Source: Clostridium sp. CAG:417
Lineage (GTDB): Bacteria; Bacillota_I; Bacilli_A; RF39; UBA660
Assembly: GCA_000432835.1 (NCBI GenBank)
Contig: FR890367.1
Coordinates: 1 to 64,000, forward strand
Reading direction: 5' to 3'
DNA: 64,000 nt
Positions within the stretch are counted from its first letter, which is position 1, and the number at the start of each line of letters is the position of its first letter. Below the pieces are notes generated by a model, which saw only the letters and a program-made list of their open reading frames with translations, was not told where the DNA came from and made no database searches. Of this stretch, positions 24,063 through 32,936 are shown one piece after another. The translations under genes were made by a program, and so were the position numbers.

Positions 24063-25680
24063 AACCTTCAATAGCATCCATAATTAATGGAATAACATTC
24101 TTTTTACGTGATACACAGTTTTCAATGAATTCACCTTGACTTAGTAATTTATCATAACTTTGAGTAATAATTTCTTCACCTTTTTTATTATATAAAATAT
24201 ATGAACCATTTCTAATAATGTCAGTGACATATAAAGCTACTAAATTATAATTGTTAGCTTCAGCTACTTCATTTAAAACATTAAGATATTTATCCATATC
24301 TTTCTTAATATCATCAAAGTTCATAGTAAAGAATTGACCTACTCCGAAAGTCTTGTCATTTACAGTATATAATTTAAAGTCGTTATATAAAACATCTTCA
24401 ATGCTCATACCCTCTAGTGAAGTGCCAGCCTTTAATAAATCCATACCATACTCTTCATAATTTACTTCAGCAATCTTAGCAAGTTCAACTACAGCTTCTC
24501 TATCTAGTGGTGTTGCGGTTGGACTTTTTAATATTAGAGTGTCAGATAATATACCTGATAACATCATACCGGCTATATGTTTTGGGATTTCAACATTTTT
24601 TTCTTTATATAAGGTATAAAGGATAGTACATGTTGATCCTACTGACATATTTCTAAAGTTTATTGGAGCGTCTGTTGTAACACTTCCGATGTTATGATGA
24701 TCTATAATTTCTAATACTTTAGCTTCTTCTATACCTTCAGCACTTTGAATTTTTTCATTATGATCAACTAATATTACTTTTTTAGGTTTCTTATCTGATA
24801 AATCAGTAATACGTAATAAACCTAAACATTTATTATCTTTATCTACTACTGGATAATTTGTATGACGTAGTTTATTATTTATGTCTAATATTGTATCAAC
24901 ATAATCTGTTTGTTCAAACTTAGTTGGATTATAACTACATACCATTGTTTTTAAATAACTACTTAAAGATATTAGTTTAGAAGTGTGATAAGTATCATAT
25001 GGTGTTTTAATAATATTTACTTTATTATTTTCTGCTTCTTTAATAAGACTTTCTTTTATATTACCATTTCCAGCTATTACAATTAACTGTACACCAGATG
25101 AAATAGCATGCTCTATTATTTCTTGCCTATCTCCAACTATTAAGATAATTTCTTTATCTAATTCAATATTTTTTTTGAAAGTATCTGTTTCATAAGCCCC
25201 TACTAATAGTTTTCCTTTTATTTCTTCATCTACTTTGCTTACTTTACTACCATTTAATACTTTTATAATATTATCATATGATGTAAATATTTTGTTATCA
25301 TCTGCATTTAAAAAGACTCTTGATAAATCTTTCATTGTTAAAAGTCCTACAAAATCACGTTCGCCTTTAACTATAGGAATACCTGTTAATCCTTCTTTTA
25401 ACATATACTTATAACCATCATAGATAGTTTCTTTTTCATCTAGAATGAAATCTTTATGATAGTTGATATCTTTTAATTGTAATTTTACGTCATTTAAGTA
25501 ATCTGGTTCTTCTACTCCGAAATAATTTAGGGCGTATTTTGTTTCTTTGTTTAGGCTACCTAAAGCTCGTGGTTCTGTGTTCTCACCTAACTGATTTTTT
25601 AAATATGATAGGCTGATACTAGCAGTTATTGAATCTGTATCTGGTTTTCTATGTCCAAATACTAATGTTTTTTCGTCCAT
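24061..25680 (-). CDS. ppaC: Manganese-dependent inorganic pyrophosphatase with CBS and DRTGG regulatory insert
   Basis: 539 residues, against about 310 for a plain family II pyrophosphatase. It hydrolyses PPi to phosphate, pulling biosynthetic reactions forward. The DHH domain begins FGHRKPDTDSITA (His10, Asp14, Asp16), continues after the insert with ILVDHNEKIQSAEG and the DHH triad in IIDHHNIGSV, and ends with the DHHA2 region (SRKKN near the C-terminus). The insert (about residues 70-300) holds a CBS pair (GLTGIPIVKGERDFVGLLTMKDLSR and NYPVVDKDNKCLGLLRITDLSD) flanking a DRTGG-like segment (VGDRQEIIEHAISSGVQLIVIAGN). Such CBS-PPases are regulated by adenine nucleotides and diadenosine polyphosphates. 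Monocistronic, with a clear promoter and terminator. Confidence 0.93.
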   Translation of the reverse strand: MDEKTLVFGHRKPDTDSITASISLSYLKNQLGENTEPRALGSLNKETKYALNYFGVEEPDYLNDVKLQLKDINYHKDFILDEKETIYDGYKYMLKEGLTGIPIVKGERDFVGLLTMKDLSRVFLNADDNKIFTSYDNIIKVLNGSKVSKVDEEIKGKLLVGAYETDTFKKNIELDKEIILIVGDRQEIIEHAISSGVQLIVIAGNGNIKESLIKEAENNKVNIIKTPYDTYHTSKLISLSSYLKTMVCSYNPTKFEQTDYVDTILDINNKLRHTNYPVVDKDNKCLGLLRITDLSDKKPKKVILVDHNEKIQSAEGIEEAKVLEIIDHHNIGSVTTDAPINFRNMSVGSTCTILYTLYKEKNVEIPKHIAGMMLSGILSDTLILKSPTATPLDREAVVELAKIAEVNYEEYGMDLLKAGTSLEGMSIEDVLYNDFKLYTVNDKTFGVGQFFTMNFDDIKKDMDKYLNVLNEVAEANNYNLVALYVTDIIRNGSYILYNKKGEEIITQSYDKLLSQGEFIENCVSRKKNVIPLIMDAIEG

Positions 25681-25751
25681 ATTAATTCCTTCTTTCTACG
25701 TGTTGATTGTATCATAAAAAGCTAATTATGAAAAGAAAAAGAAAATATTTA

Positions 25752-25780
25752 TTTACAAAATGACGTTTTTTTGTTATTAT
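25752..25780 (+). promoter_or_regulatory. Promoter of the M23 peptidase gene
   Basis: -35 TTTACA at 25752-25757, 17-base spacer, -10 TATTAT at 25775-25780. It is 24 bases before the chosen ATG and supports the shorter start. Confidence 0.6.
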
Positions 25781-25804
25781 ATGTACTCTGAAGGGGAATA
25801 CTAT

Positions 25805-26578
25805 ATGCTTGATAAATTATGGAATTTAATTAAAAAGTTAGTTAGAAAGATTGCTACATATATTTTAAAAATTATTTCTAATAAGATTAATTTTGTAAAA
25901 ATGCGCTTTAAAAATTATATTGATAACTATATTATTAAGAAGTTTAGAATTTTAAGAGGCGCAATTAAACATAAGAAATTAATTTTAAGACTTATTTTAG
26001 TTTTATTTGTTTTTACATCCGGTAGTGCATTATATATTTTTATGCCTAATATTAAAAATCATTTTAAAGCGGATAATAATAGTTTAAGTTTTGTGGAGTA
26101 TAACATAAATAACAATAATGAGACAGCTAACGAAAATAAAACAAGTGTTGATAACAATAATAATAATTTAGCTACTCCAGTAAGCAATAATGTACCTATA
26201 GATAATAGTTATTGTTGGCCAACAAATGGTAATTATTATATTTCAACATATTTTTCTTACGGACATGATGGAATTGATATTGCTGGTATAGGTTATAACT
26301 CAAATATATATACTGTTTTTAGTGGACAAGTTGTTACAGCTAGTTATACTCCAGCAAATGGTAATTATATTATTGTAAAAAATGATGATGGAAAGTATGC
26401 AATGTATGCTCATCTTACTAGTATATATGTTTATAATGGTCAAAGAGTTGACAAAGGCGTTGTAATTGGTGGTGCTGGCGCTACAGGAAGAGCAACAGGT
26501 GTTCACTTACACTTTTCTATTTGGACTGGCTATCCTTATTATGGCGGTACAGCCTTAAATCCATATAATTTTTATTAA
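25805..26578 (+). CDS. Membrane-anchored M23 (LytM-type) cell-wall endopeptidase
   Basis: 257 residues from the ATG at 25805, chosen because the promoter -10 ends at 25780 and GAAGGGG precedes it; an in-frame ATG 45 bases upstream would precede the transcription start. A strongly basic N-terminus (residues 1-58) is followed by one membrane helix (about 59-80), then an Asn-rich linker (100-130). The C-terminal M23 domain has the zinc ligands His154 and Asp158 in GHDGIDIAG and His236 in HLHF, and catalytic His203 in YAHLT. All catalytic residues are present. It should cut peptidoglycan cross-bridges outside the membrane. The long basic cytoplasmic N-terminus is unusual for M23 enzymes. Confidence 0.85.
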   Translation: MLDKLWNLIKKLVRKIATYILKIISNKINFVKMRFKNYIDNYIIKKFRILRGAIKHKKLILRLILVLFVFTSGSALYIFMPNIKNHFKADNNSLSFVEYNINNNNETANENKTSVDNNNNNLATPVSNNVPIDNSYCWPTNGNYYISTYFSYGHDGIDIAGIGYNSNIYTVFSGQVVTASYTPANGNYIIVKNDDGKYAMYAHLTSIYVYNGQRVDKGVVIGGAGATGRATGVHLHFSIWTGYPYYGGTALNPYNFY

Positions 26579-26612
26579 AAAGATTCAGACATTATTTAAT
26601 CTGAATCTTTTA
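26576..26612. terminator. Bidirectional terminator between the M23 gene and addA
   Basis: Eleven-base-pair stem AAAGATTCAGA/TCTGAATCTTT with T-runs on both strands. The convergent addA stop codon (26598-26596) falls in its loop. Confidence 0.85.
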
Positions 26613-29600
26613 TTTCTTTAAATTCTTCTTGAATAATAGAATATAAGTAGGTTTTTATAGGTTTTGCTGTTTTCTTCTTTATCATGTCTTTATAACCTAA
26701 TAATTGTTTCTTATAAGCATCATCTACAATATTATTTAATTTATAATCTATTATTATTACTTCTTCATCATTTTCAATTAATAAATCAATTATACCATGG
26801 CTATCTATATCATTTGTAGTATCCATAAATTCATACTCTTTTATGATTTTAGAATTTAGATTGTTTTTAATTAAATTTTGATCTAAAAATTTTTCTATTT
26901 TCTTTTTGATATAGCTAGAAATATTTAGATGATCTAAATTAGGATTTTTAAAGTCCAATTGTTCTAATATCATATGAACCTTGGTACCAAATTCTAACTC
27001 TTTTTCTTCATCTGATGTTAACAGATGGATAGTATTTTTAGAAAAATTCTTTTCTTGCTTAGTATCACAAATGAAGTCTCTTTCTGTAATTTGTAAAGTA
27101 TCAGCGTTTGATACATCTAACTTTTTACTTTGAATACTCAACAAATAGTCTTTAGTATAATCTACGTCAACACACTTTTCTATATATGGATTTAAAATAC
27201 TATTAATACTTTTTATAATACTACTAAAGGAAGTATATTTTTCTCTCACAAGATTAGGAACTATATCAGTTGTAAGTGATGTTTCTTCATCTTCTTTTGC
27301 TACTATGATAATTTCTTCTTTGCACCTAGTTAAGGCGACATAAAATAGTCTTATTTTTTCACTTATATCTTCTTTTTTTATCTTAGTCTTATATAGCTTG
27401 GTTCTAATTGTTGGAATTACTTCGCTTGTTACTACAGGAAGTAAAATTCCTAGTTCATTATCATAACTAATCTTTTCTCTTAGCGCCATTTGGTTAAACT
27501 TATTTTCTAAGTTAGCAAAATAACAAATAGGAAATTCAAGTCCTTTTGAAGCATGAATAGACATTATTTTAACACTATTACAAGTATCTTGATTAATTTT
27601 GTATTTTATACTATATCCATCTTCTATAACCTGATCAAGATAATAAACAAAGTCATATATGTTATAATCTTTGGAAGATAAATCACGGACTAAGTTAGCA
27701 AGATATTCTATTCTTTTCTCTTTTTCCATAATATTTGTAGTTAATAATACTTTTTCTTCATAATTATATTCATTTAAAATATCATAAAATATGGTTTCTA
27801 GAGGTAGGATATCTATTTTATCTTTTAAAGTTAAGGCCTTTTTTACAATATCAGAGGATCTAAAACTATTATCCTTAAATGTATCAAATATGTATGCATC
27901 ATCTATATTAAATAAAAAACTTCTAGCAATGGATGTATAAACGTATTTAAACTCGGTATCATAAGTATCATCATGAACTAGTAATACTAATTTTAATAGG
28001 TTTCTAATAATGTTTAAATCAGTCGATGCAGTTAAGTCTTCATCACGATATAAAGTTAATGGTATATCTAAATATTCAAAAATTTGTTTATAAAGATCAA
28101 AATTCTTTTTAACGTCCAACAGTATGGCGAAATCATTATATGAGGCATCCTTTAATATTTTTTCATCTTTATCAAATATTTGATAGTGGTTATCTATTTT
28201 ATTCTTTATGTCATTACCAATGATAAATGCTTCTTTAACAATATTCTTAAAGTCATCTCCTGCTTCATATGTCTTCAAAACCATATTATAATTTTGTTCT
28301 GTTTTTCCTTCATTTATATAAGTAGTATTTCCAAAAACCATTTTATGCTCTTTTTTATAATCGGCTCCACCTATTTCATCATCCATGATATATGAAAATA
28401 ATAGGTTAATATTATCAAGCACTTCAAAGCGGGATCTGAAGTTTTTGTTAAGATCTATTTTTCTACCTTTAGTAGGATCCTGATTATAACTGTCATATTT
28501 TTCTTTAAATATATATGGATTAGCATTTCTAAAACGATAGATAGATTGTTTAATATCTCCTACCATGTAGACATTGTTATTTGAAATTTGACTAATAAAC
28601 ATTTCCTGTGTATCACTAGTATCTTGATACTCGTCTATTAAAATTTCTTGAAAACTATTTTTTATTTCTTCTCTTACATCAGGATGCTCTAAGACTAATT
28701 TGATTGCTAAGTGACTAATGTCATTAAAGTCGTATAATTGTTCTTTTTCTTTAACCTCTTTAAATATAGTTTGTAATTTTAAAATTATATCTAGTACTTC
28801 TAGAGTATCACTTTTTGTTGCTAGTAAGTCTTTTTTCATTTCTTCAATGTCTGTATAAGTACATAAGGCTTTTAGATCATCAAGAACTCCTTTAATACTT
28901 TCCTTTAGGATTACGGCTTCTTCATCGTAGTTATTATTTTTAGGTGGTAATTTACAATCTAATAAACTGTTTTTGATTTCATCATAATCTTTACTATTAA
29001 GAATGCTGTCTGTTTTTAAATAGATTTTTTCTAGATCCTTACTATCTAAATGTTCTGATATTTCTTGTACCAATTCTCTTAAAATGCTAAGATCTTTTTT
29101 TATAAGAGACAAATAAGCATCAACAGATGAAGAAATAGCATTTACACTGTAATATAAGTTATCATAGTTTTGAAGATATTCAAATTTATCATAACGCAAA
29201 TCTAGTTTGTTACTAATGGATAGAATCATTTCTTTTAATTCTTTGTCATCTTTTAAGGCAAAATGCTCTATTAGCTTTTGAAAATTTTCAGAACTTTCTT
29301 GATATTTCTTTTCAAAGATGGAATCTAATATTTCTTTTTTTCTTATATTAATAAGGGCAGCATCAGTTACCTTAATATCCTTATTAATCCCTAGGTTAAT
29401 GTGATATTTCTTTACTACAGATAAACTAAAACTATCAAATGTAGTAATATATGCTGAATCTAATAATTTTAACTGTTCATTAAAGCCTTCTTTTTTTAGG
29501 GTTCTTCTAATTCTATCTTTCATTTCTTTTGCTGCAGCCTTTGTAAATGTTAAAATTAATAGTTTATTAATGGGAATATTACTTTTAATTTTTCTTAATA

Positions 29601-29712
29601 CTCTTTGAGTTAAAACGGCAGTTTTACCACTACCAGCTCCAGCTGATACTATAACATTGCAGCCTTCTACATTAATTGCTTGAAGCTGTTCATCGGTCCA
29701 TCTATTAGCCAT
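26596..29712 (-). CDS. addA: AddA (RexA) helicase-nuclease subunit
   Basis: 1038 residues. ATP-driven 3'-5' helicase and nuclease subunit of AddAB, which processes double-strand breaks for RecA. Walker A is AGAGSGKT at 24-31, then LTFTKAAAKEM, STFDSF-like TTFDSFSLSV, Walker B LIDEYQDTSD, VGDIKQSIYRFRNA, LNKNFRSR, IMSIHASKGLEFP and LFYVALTRCKEEI. The C-terminal PD-(D/E)xK nuclease motif is HGIIDLLIENDEEVIIIDYKLN, with Asp and the Asp-x-Lys triad intact. The length is somewhat below Bacillus AddA (about 1230). AGGAGGTGATATAA precedes the ATG, which overlaps the addB stop by 8 bases. Confidence 0.93.
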   Translation of the reverse strand: MANRWTDEQLQAINVEGCNVIVSAGAGSGKTAVLTQRVLRKIKSNIPINKLLILTFTKAAAKEMKDRIRRTLKKEGFNEQLKLLDSAYITTFDSFSLSVVKKYHINLGINKDIKVTDAALINIRKKEILDSIFEKKYQESSENFQKLIEHFALKDDKELKEMILSISNKLDLRYDKFEYLQNYDNLYYSVNAISSSVDAYLSLIKKDLSILRELVQEISEHLDSKDLEKIYLKTDSILNSKDYDEIKNSLLDCKLPPKNNNYDEEAVILKESIKGVLDDLKALCTYTDIEEMKKDLLATKSDTLEVLDIILKLQTIFKEVKEKEQLYDFNDISHLAIKLVLEHPDVREEIKNSFQEILIDEYQDTSDTQEMFISQISNNNVYMVGDIKQSIYRFRNANPYIFKEKYDSYNQDPTKGRKIDLNKNFRSRFEVLDNINLLFSYIMDDEIGGADYKKEHKMVFGNTTYINEGKTEQNYNMVLKTYEAGDDFKNIVKEAFIIGNDIKNKIDNHYQIFDKDEKILKDASYNDFAILLDVKKNFDLYKQIFEYLDIPLTLYRDEDLTASTDLNIIRNLLKLVLLVHDDTYDTEFKYVYTSIARSFLFNIDDAYIFDTFKDNSFRSSDIVKKALTLKDKIDILPLETIFYDILNEYNYEEKVLLTTNIMEKEKRIEYLANLVRDLSSKDYNIYDFVYYLDQVIEDGYSIKYKINQDTCNSVKIMSIHASKGLEFPICYFANLENKFNQMALREKISYDNELGILLPVVTSEVIPTIRTKLYKTKIKKEDISEKIRLFYVALTRCKEEIIIVAKEDEETSLTTDIVPNLVREKYTSFSSIIKSINSILNPYIEKCVDVDYTKDYLLSIQSKKLDVSNADTLQITERDFICDTKQEKNFSKNTIHLLTSDEEKELEFGTKVHMILEQLDFKNPNLDHLNISSYIKKKIEKFLDQNLIKNNLNSKIIKEYEFMDTTNDIDSHGIIDLLIENDEEVIIIDYKLNNIVDDAYKKQLLGYKDMIKKKTAKPIKTYLYSIIQEEFKEIKDSD

Positions 29713-32050
29713 TTATATCACCTCCTAAAAAGTCTAAATTTTCTACTTTTTCTAGTCGATCATAATCTTCTTCTACCTTGTAACATATGTCTTTAAATTT
29801 ACAATTTTTGCAGGCTTTATAATCATCCTGAATAACTTTAGGTTTAATATCAAAATTACTATCAATAATATTTATTGAGCTTTTTTCTATTTTATCTTTT
29901 GTATAATTTAAAATATTATAAACATCCTCTTCAGATAAGAGTTTAGCATATCTGCTAAAACCATTTTTGGTAATACTCATTCCTGATATAATATTACTTT
30001 TAGTATAATTGTGATCAAAGTGAGAAAGTATATCTTCATCACTGGTGCTATAACCCTTTAACTTTAATTTATCTTCTACGACGGCTTTATAATCTTTACT
30101 GTTGGTAGTTGTTATACTTCCTAATGAAACTTTTTGAAAATAAAATCCTGCAAAAATAGGGTTCTTAAATACCTCACTATTTTCAACTAAATATAGATAG
30201 ATTGGTAACTGCATATCTAAACCATATTTTAAGTTATTAAGAGATGTCGGAAAAGAACCGGTCTTATAGTCAATTAAGGCATAATATGTGTCATCCATGT
30301 TTTGGTAAAACATTATTTTATCAATAATACCTGTAAAATAAGAATCTATTTTATATTTTGCTAATGGTATTGTAATTTCTTTCTCATAATAGGCATTTTT
30401 AAAATCAGTATACATTTTTTGCTCTTTTAAGACCTCAATTATTTCTAATAGTTCTTTTTTTAATCTTTTTAGCAAAAAGTTTTCTTTAGCAGACAAAATT
30501 TTATTTTGTAAAAATTCCTGCCAAATATATTCAAAGTCAAAATTTTCATCAAAACAAGTTGAAAGTACTTTATGATACAAGCTACCTACTAATGCCTGAA
30601 AACTTTCCTCAAATGGATCTATTTTTAATACATACTTTAAGTAATAACTGAATGGACATAGGTTATATGAATTTATACTAGTATAAGAAAGTTTTAAAGG
30701 CTTATGAATATAGTTTAAATAATCAAGGTTAGAAATACTTTTAAAACTATGATTATAGCTATTATACATAATGTCTTTATATGTTTTTTGTAATGTCTTT
30801 AGATCACTATGGATAACTTTATATTTATTATATTCATCTAATAAAAGACATAATTTTCTTCGATTATAAGAATTTGATAGATGCATATTTTGTAGCGGAG
30901 TTTTGGAAACATTCATGCTATAATCTTCAATCATGCTGCTTGGATAAAATTCATCATCAAAACTATGTAGTTTATAACTCATATATATATTTTTGATATT
31001 GGTAATTTTTTGATATGTTCTTTTTTTTGAAATTTCATTTTCTAAAACACTAGTTGGCATTCCTAAAATTTCTTTATCAGAATCACTCAAATAGTCTTCA
31101 TCTTTATGAAGCAATGGCAAAACACCCTCGTTAAATCCTAATAAAAAGACATAATCATCATCTTCTACTTCTAGGTTTGAAAAGTCCTTTACTTTAATAC
31201 TTTCTTGATATTTAGGTGGTAAAATATATGTTTTCTTTAACTCTTCTTTAAGAATTTCTTTATAATATTTACTACCACTTATGGAAGTATATTTATTTAA
31301 TAAGGAAATGAAGGGTTTAATGATATTTTTATTTTCATTGTTATATTCTGGTAATTTTTTAGTAATAAAATACTCTTTTATTACTGGAACACTATTTATG
31401 GATATATTTTCATTAAGTTCAAGAGGAATATTATACATTTTAAATAGTTTTTTTAACGTATAAAAATAGTCAGCACTGATGTTAGTTAGAAAAATATGAT
31501 TTAAGGATACTTTATTATCAACTAACTCTAGGATTTTAACTATTACATTATTTACTTCTTCTTCAATGTCAGCTGCTTGTGTAACTATTATGTTTTTTTC
31601 TTGAGGTGATGATGTTAAAATTTGAGCATTTAATGATGTAAATATTTTTTCTAAATAATTATCTAATTGACAGCTAGCATCTACATATACATTCTTAGAA
31701 TTTAAATATTCTTTAAACTGTTTATTTTCAATAAGAATGTTATTATTTGTTAAATCTTTTTTCATTTCTTGAAGAAAAGATATCTTTTTACTATCATAAT
31801 TATTATTAAGATCAATATAATATAAATATTTTAAATATTCTTTAGCTACCGAAAATGAAATATTATACTTTTCCATTAGGTATGGATAAATATTAACATT
31901 ATATTTAAAAAAATATTGTTCCATAAATTCATTTAAAGTCATAAATTTAATATCGAATATTTCTTTATCATGTGACATTTGCTTTAATAAAATTTCTTTT
32001 TTTTCATTAGTACATATATATAACGTATTAGCTTCTTTTAATTTTATCAT
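29705..32050 (-). CDS. addB: AddB subunit, shortened, without an N-terminal P-loop
   Basis: 781 residues, against about 1160 for Bacillus AddB. The C-terminal nuclease half is well preserved: SYTSINSYNLCPFSYYLKY (first cluster Cys), then VGSLYHKVL, the ALIDYKTG nuclease motif, and ACKNCKFKDICYK (Cx2Cx5C), which together give the four Cys of the AddB 4Fe-4S cluster. FLLGFNEGVLP, a conserved AddB signature, is also present. The N-terminus (MIKLKEANTLYICTNEKKE) has no GxxGxGK motif, so the P-loop used by canonical AddB is missing. Adjacency and overlap with addA make the assignment firm. Whether the shortening reflects real family reduction or loss of a domain is unclear; I saw no frameshift. 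Confidence 0.85.
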   Translation of the reverse strand: MIKLKEANTLYICTNEKKEILLKQMSHDKEIFDIKFMTLNEFMEQYFFKYNVNIYPYLMEKYNISFSVAKEYLKYLYYIDLNNNYDSKKISFLQEMKKDLTNNNILIENKQFKEYLNSKNVYVDASCQLDNYLEKIFTSLNAQILTSSPQEKNIIVTQAADIEEEVNNVIVKILELVDNKVSLNHIFLTNISADYFYTLKKLFKMYNIPLELNENISINSVPVIKEYFITKKLPEYNNENKNIIKPFISLLNKYTSISGSKYYKEILKEELKKTYILPPKYQESIKVKDFSNLEVEDDDYVFLLGFNEGVLPLLHKDEDYLSDSDKEILGMPTSVLENEISKKRTYQKITNIKNIYMSYKLHSFDDEFYPSSMIEDYSMNVSKTPLQNMHLSNSYNRRKLCLLLDEYNKYKVIHSDLKTLQKTYKDIMYNSYNHSFKSISNLDYLNYIHKPLKLSYTSINSYNLCPFSYYLKYVLKIDPFEESFQALVGSLYHKVLSTCFDENFDFEYIWQEFLQNKILSAKENFLLKRLKKELLEIIEVLKEQKMYTDFKNAYYEKEITIPLAKYKIDSYFTGIIDKIMFYQNMDDTYYALIDYKTGSFPTSLNNLKYGLDMQLPIYLYLVENSEVFKNPIFAGFYFQKVSLGSITTTNSKDYKAVVEDKLKLKGYSTSDEDILSHFDHNYTKSNIISGMSITKNGFSRYAKLLSEEDVYNILNYTKDKIEKSSINIIDSNFDIKPKVIQDDYKACKNCKFKDICYKVEEDYDRLEKVENLDFLGGDING

Positions 32051-32135
32051 CTATCGTTTCCTCCTAACACCTTAAGTATATTAAATATATCATATCAAAC
32101 AAATATTCGTCAATGATTAGTGCAAAAAAAAAGCA

Positions 32136-32345
32136 TTAAGCTGCTTCTTTAACACTTACTACTTCTTTTCCTTTGTAACTACCACATTTTGGACAAACTC
32201 TATGTGGTTTAATTACTTCACCACAAGTGCTACATTTAGTAACTCCTGGCATTTCCATTGCATTATGAGCTCTTCTCATTCTTTTTCTTGTTTTTGAAAC
32301 TTTACGGAATGGTACAGCAAATAATTGAATATTTAATTTCATCAT
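32136..32345 (-). CDS. rpmF: Ribosomal protein bL32, N-terminally extended
   Basis: 69 residues; bL32 of the large subunit. The zinc-ribbon Cys pairs are CSTC and CPKC. The core AVPFRKVSKTRKRMRRAH corresponds to the usual start MAVPKRKTSK, but here it is preceded by MMKLNIQLF and no start codon exists at the AVP position. AGGAG lies 7 bases before the first ATG, so the extension is translated. The gene follows yceD by 4 bases, the conserved yceD-rpmF pair. The N-terminus of bL32 is buried in the ribosome, so the extension is notable. Confidence 0.92.
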   Translation of the reverse strand: MMKLNIQLFAVPFRKVSKTRKRMRRAHNAMEMPGVTKCSTCGEVIKPHRVCPKCGSYKGKEVVSVKEAA

Positions 32346-32349
32346 ATTC

Positions 32350-32820
32350 TCACTCCTCTTCTATATTTTTTAATAATTCATTAAACGGATTATGACTAGT
32401 AGTAGCTTCTTCTTCACTCACAAGTTTCCATCCATCTCCATGAAATTTACTGAGATCCTCGACCTTAGTATATTTCAAGGGAATCTCTAGAACAATATTT
32501 TCCCACAAAAGTTCAATAATATCAAGAGAATTTTCTAAATTTGTAATAAATTCTTTTAAATCTCCTTCTATTTTAAGAGAAAATGGATATTCTATGTCTT
32601 CAAGGGAAATAGAATCTTGCAGGATCATAACACCACTTACATCTAAATCAACATAGTCAATATCATCTGTTTGTCTAGTTATTTCGCCAACTACTTTCAC
32701 ATTATCTAATTTTTTAACATCTGTTTCCTTGTAGTAATCTTGAGGTATATTAACAATTTCATCAATTACTATTTTATCTATGGAATTAGTATGCAATAAA
32801 GTTAGATCAATTTTATCCAT
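32350..32820 (-). CDS. YceD/DUF177 (YlbN) protein
   Basis: 156 residues from the ATG at 32820. Family markers are DVSGVMILQDSISLEDIEYPF and SLDIIELLWENIVLEIPLKY, a YceD/DUF177 pattern. In other bacteria YceD-family proteins are linked to 23S rRNA accumulation and are almost always next to rpmF, as here. An in-frame TTG at 32910 would add 30 residues, but a near-consensus promoter (32839-32867) lies inside that stretch and GGATGTGATGTT precedes the ATG, so the shorter start is chosen. The shorter protein also aligns better with the family N-terminus. Cytoplasmic. Confidence 0.85.
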   Translation of the reverse strand: MDKIDLTLLHTNSIDKIVIDEIVNIPQDYYKETDVKKLDNVKVVGEITRQTDDIDYVDLDVSGVMILQDSISLEDIEYPFSLKIEGDLKEFITNLENSLDIIELLWENIVLEIPLKYTKVEDLSKFHGDGWKLVSEEEATTSHNPFNELLKNIEEE

Positions 32821-32838
32821 AACATCACATCCGTATAC

Positions 32839-32867
32839 ATTATATACTTTTTTTGACTTTTCTTCAA
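32839..32867 (-). promoter_or_regulatory. Promoter of yceD-rpmF
   Basis: Minus strand: -35 TTGAAG at 32867-32862, exactly 17 bases, -10 TATAAT at 32844-32839. The ATG at 32820 lies about 19 bases downstream of the -10, giving a very short leader. Confidence 0.75.
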
Positions 32868-32936
32868 GTGTTATTTTTTTGCTTGTTGTTACGAAATCTT
32901 GCAGGGTCAAATCTTAATAATTTCTGTTCTCTGTTA

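Noticed and set aside
29705..32050. AddB as a frameshifted pseudogene
   Set aside because: The reading frame is continuous, C-terminal motifs are intact and no leftover AddB-like frame was seen upstream of 32050.
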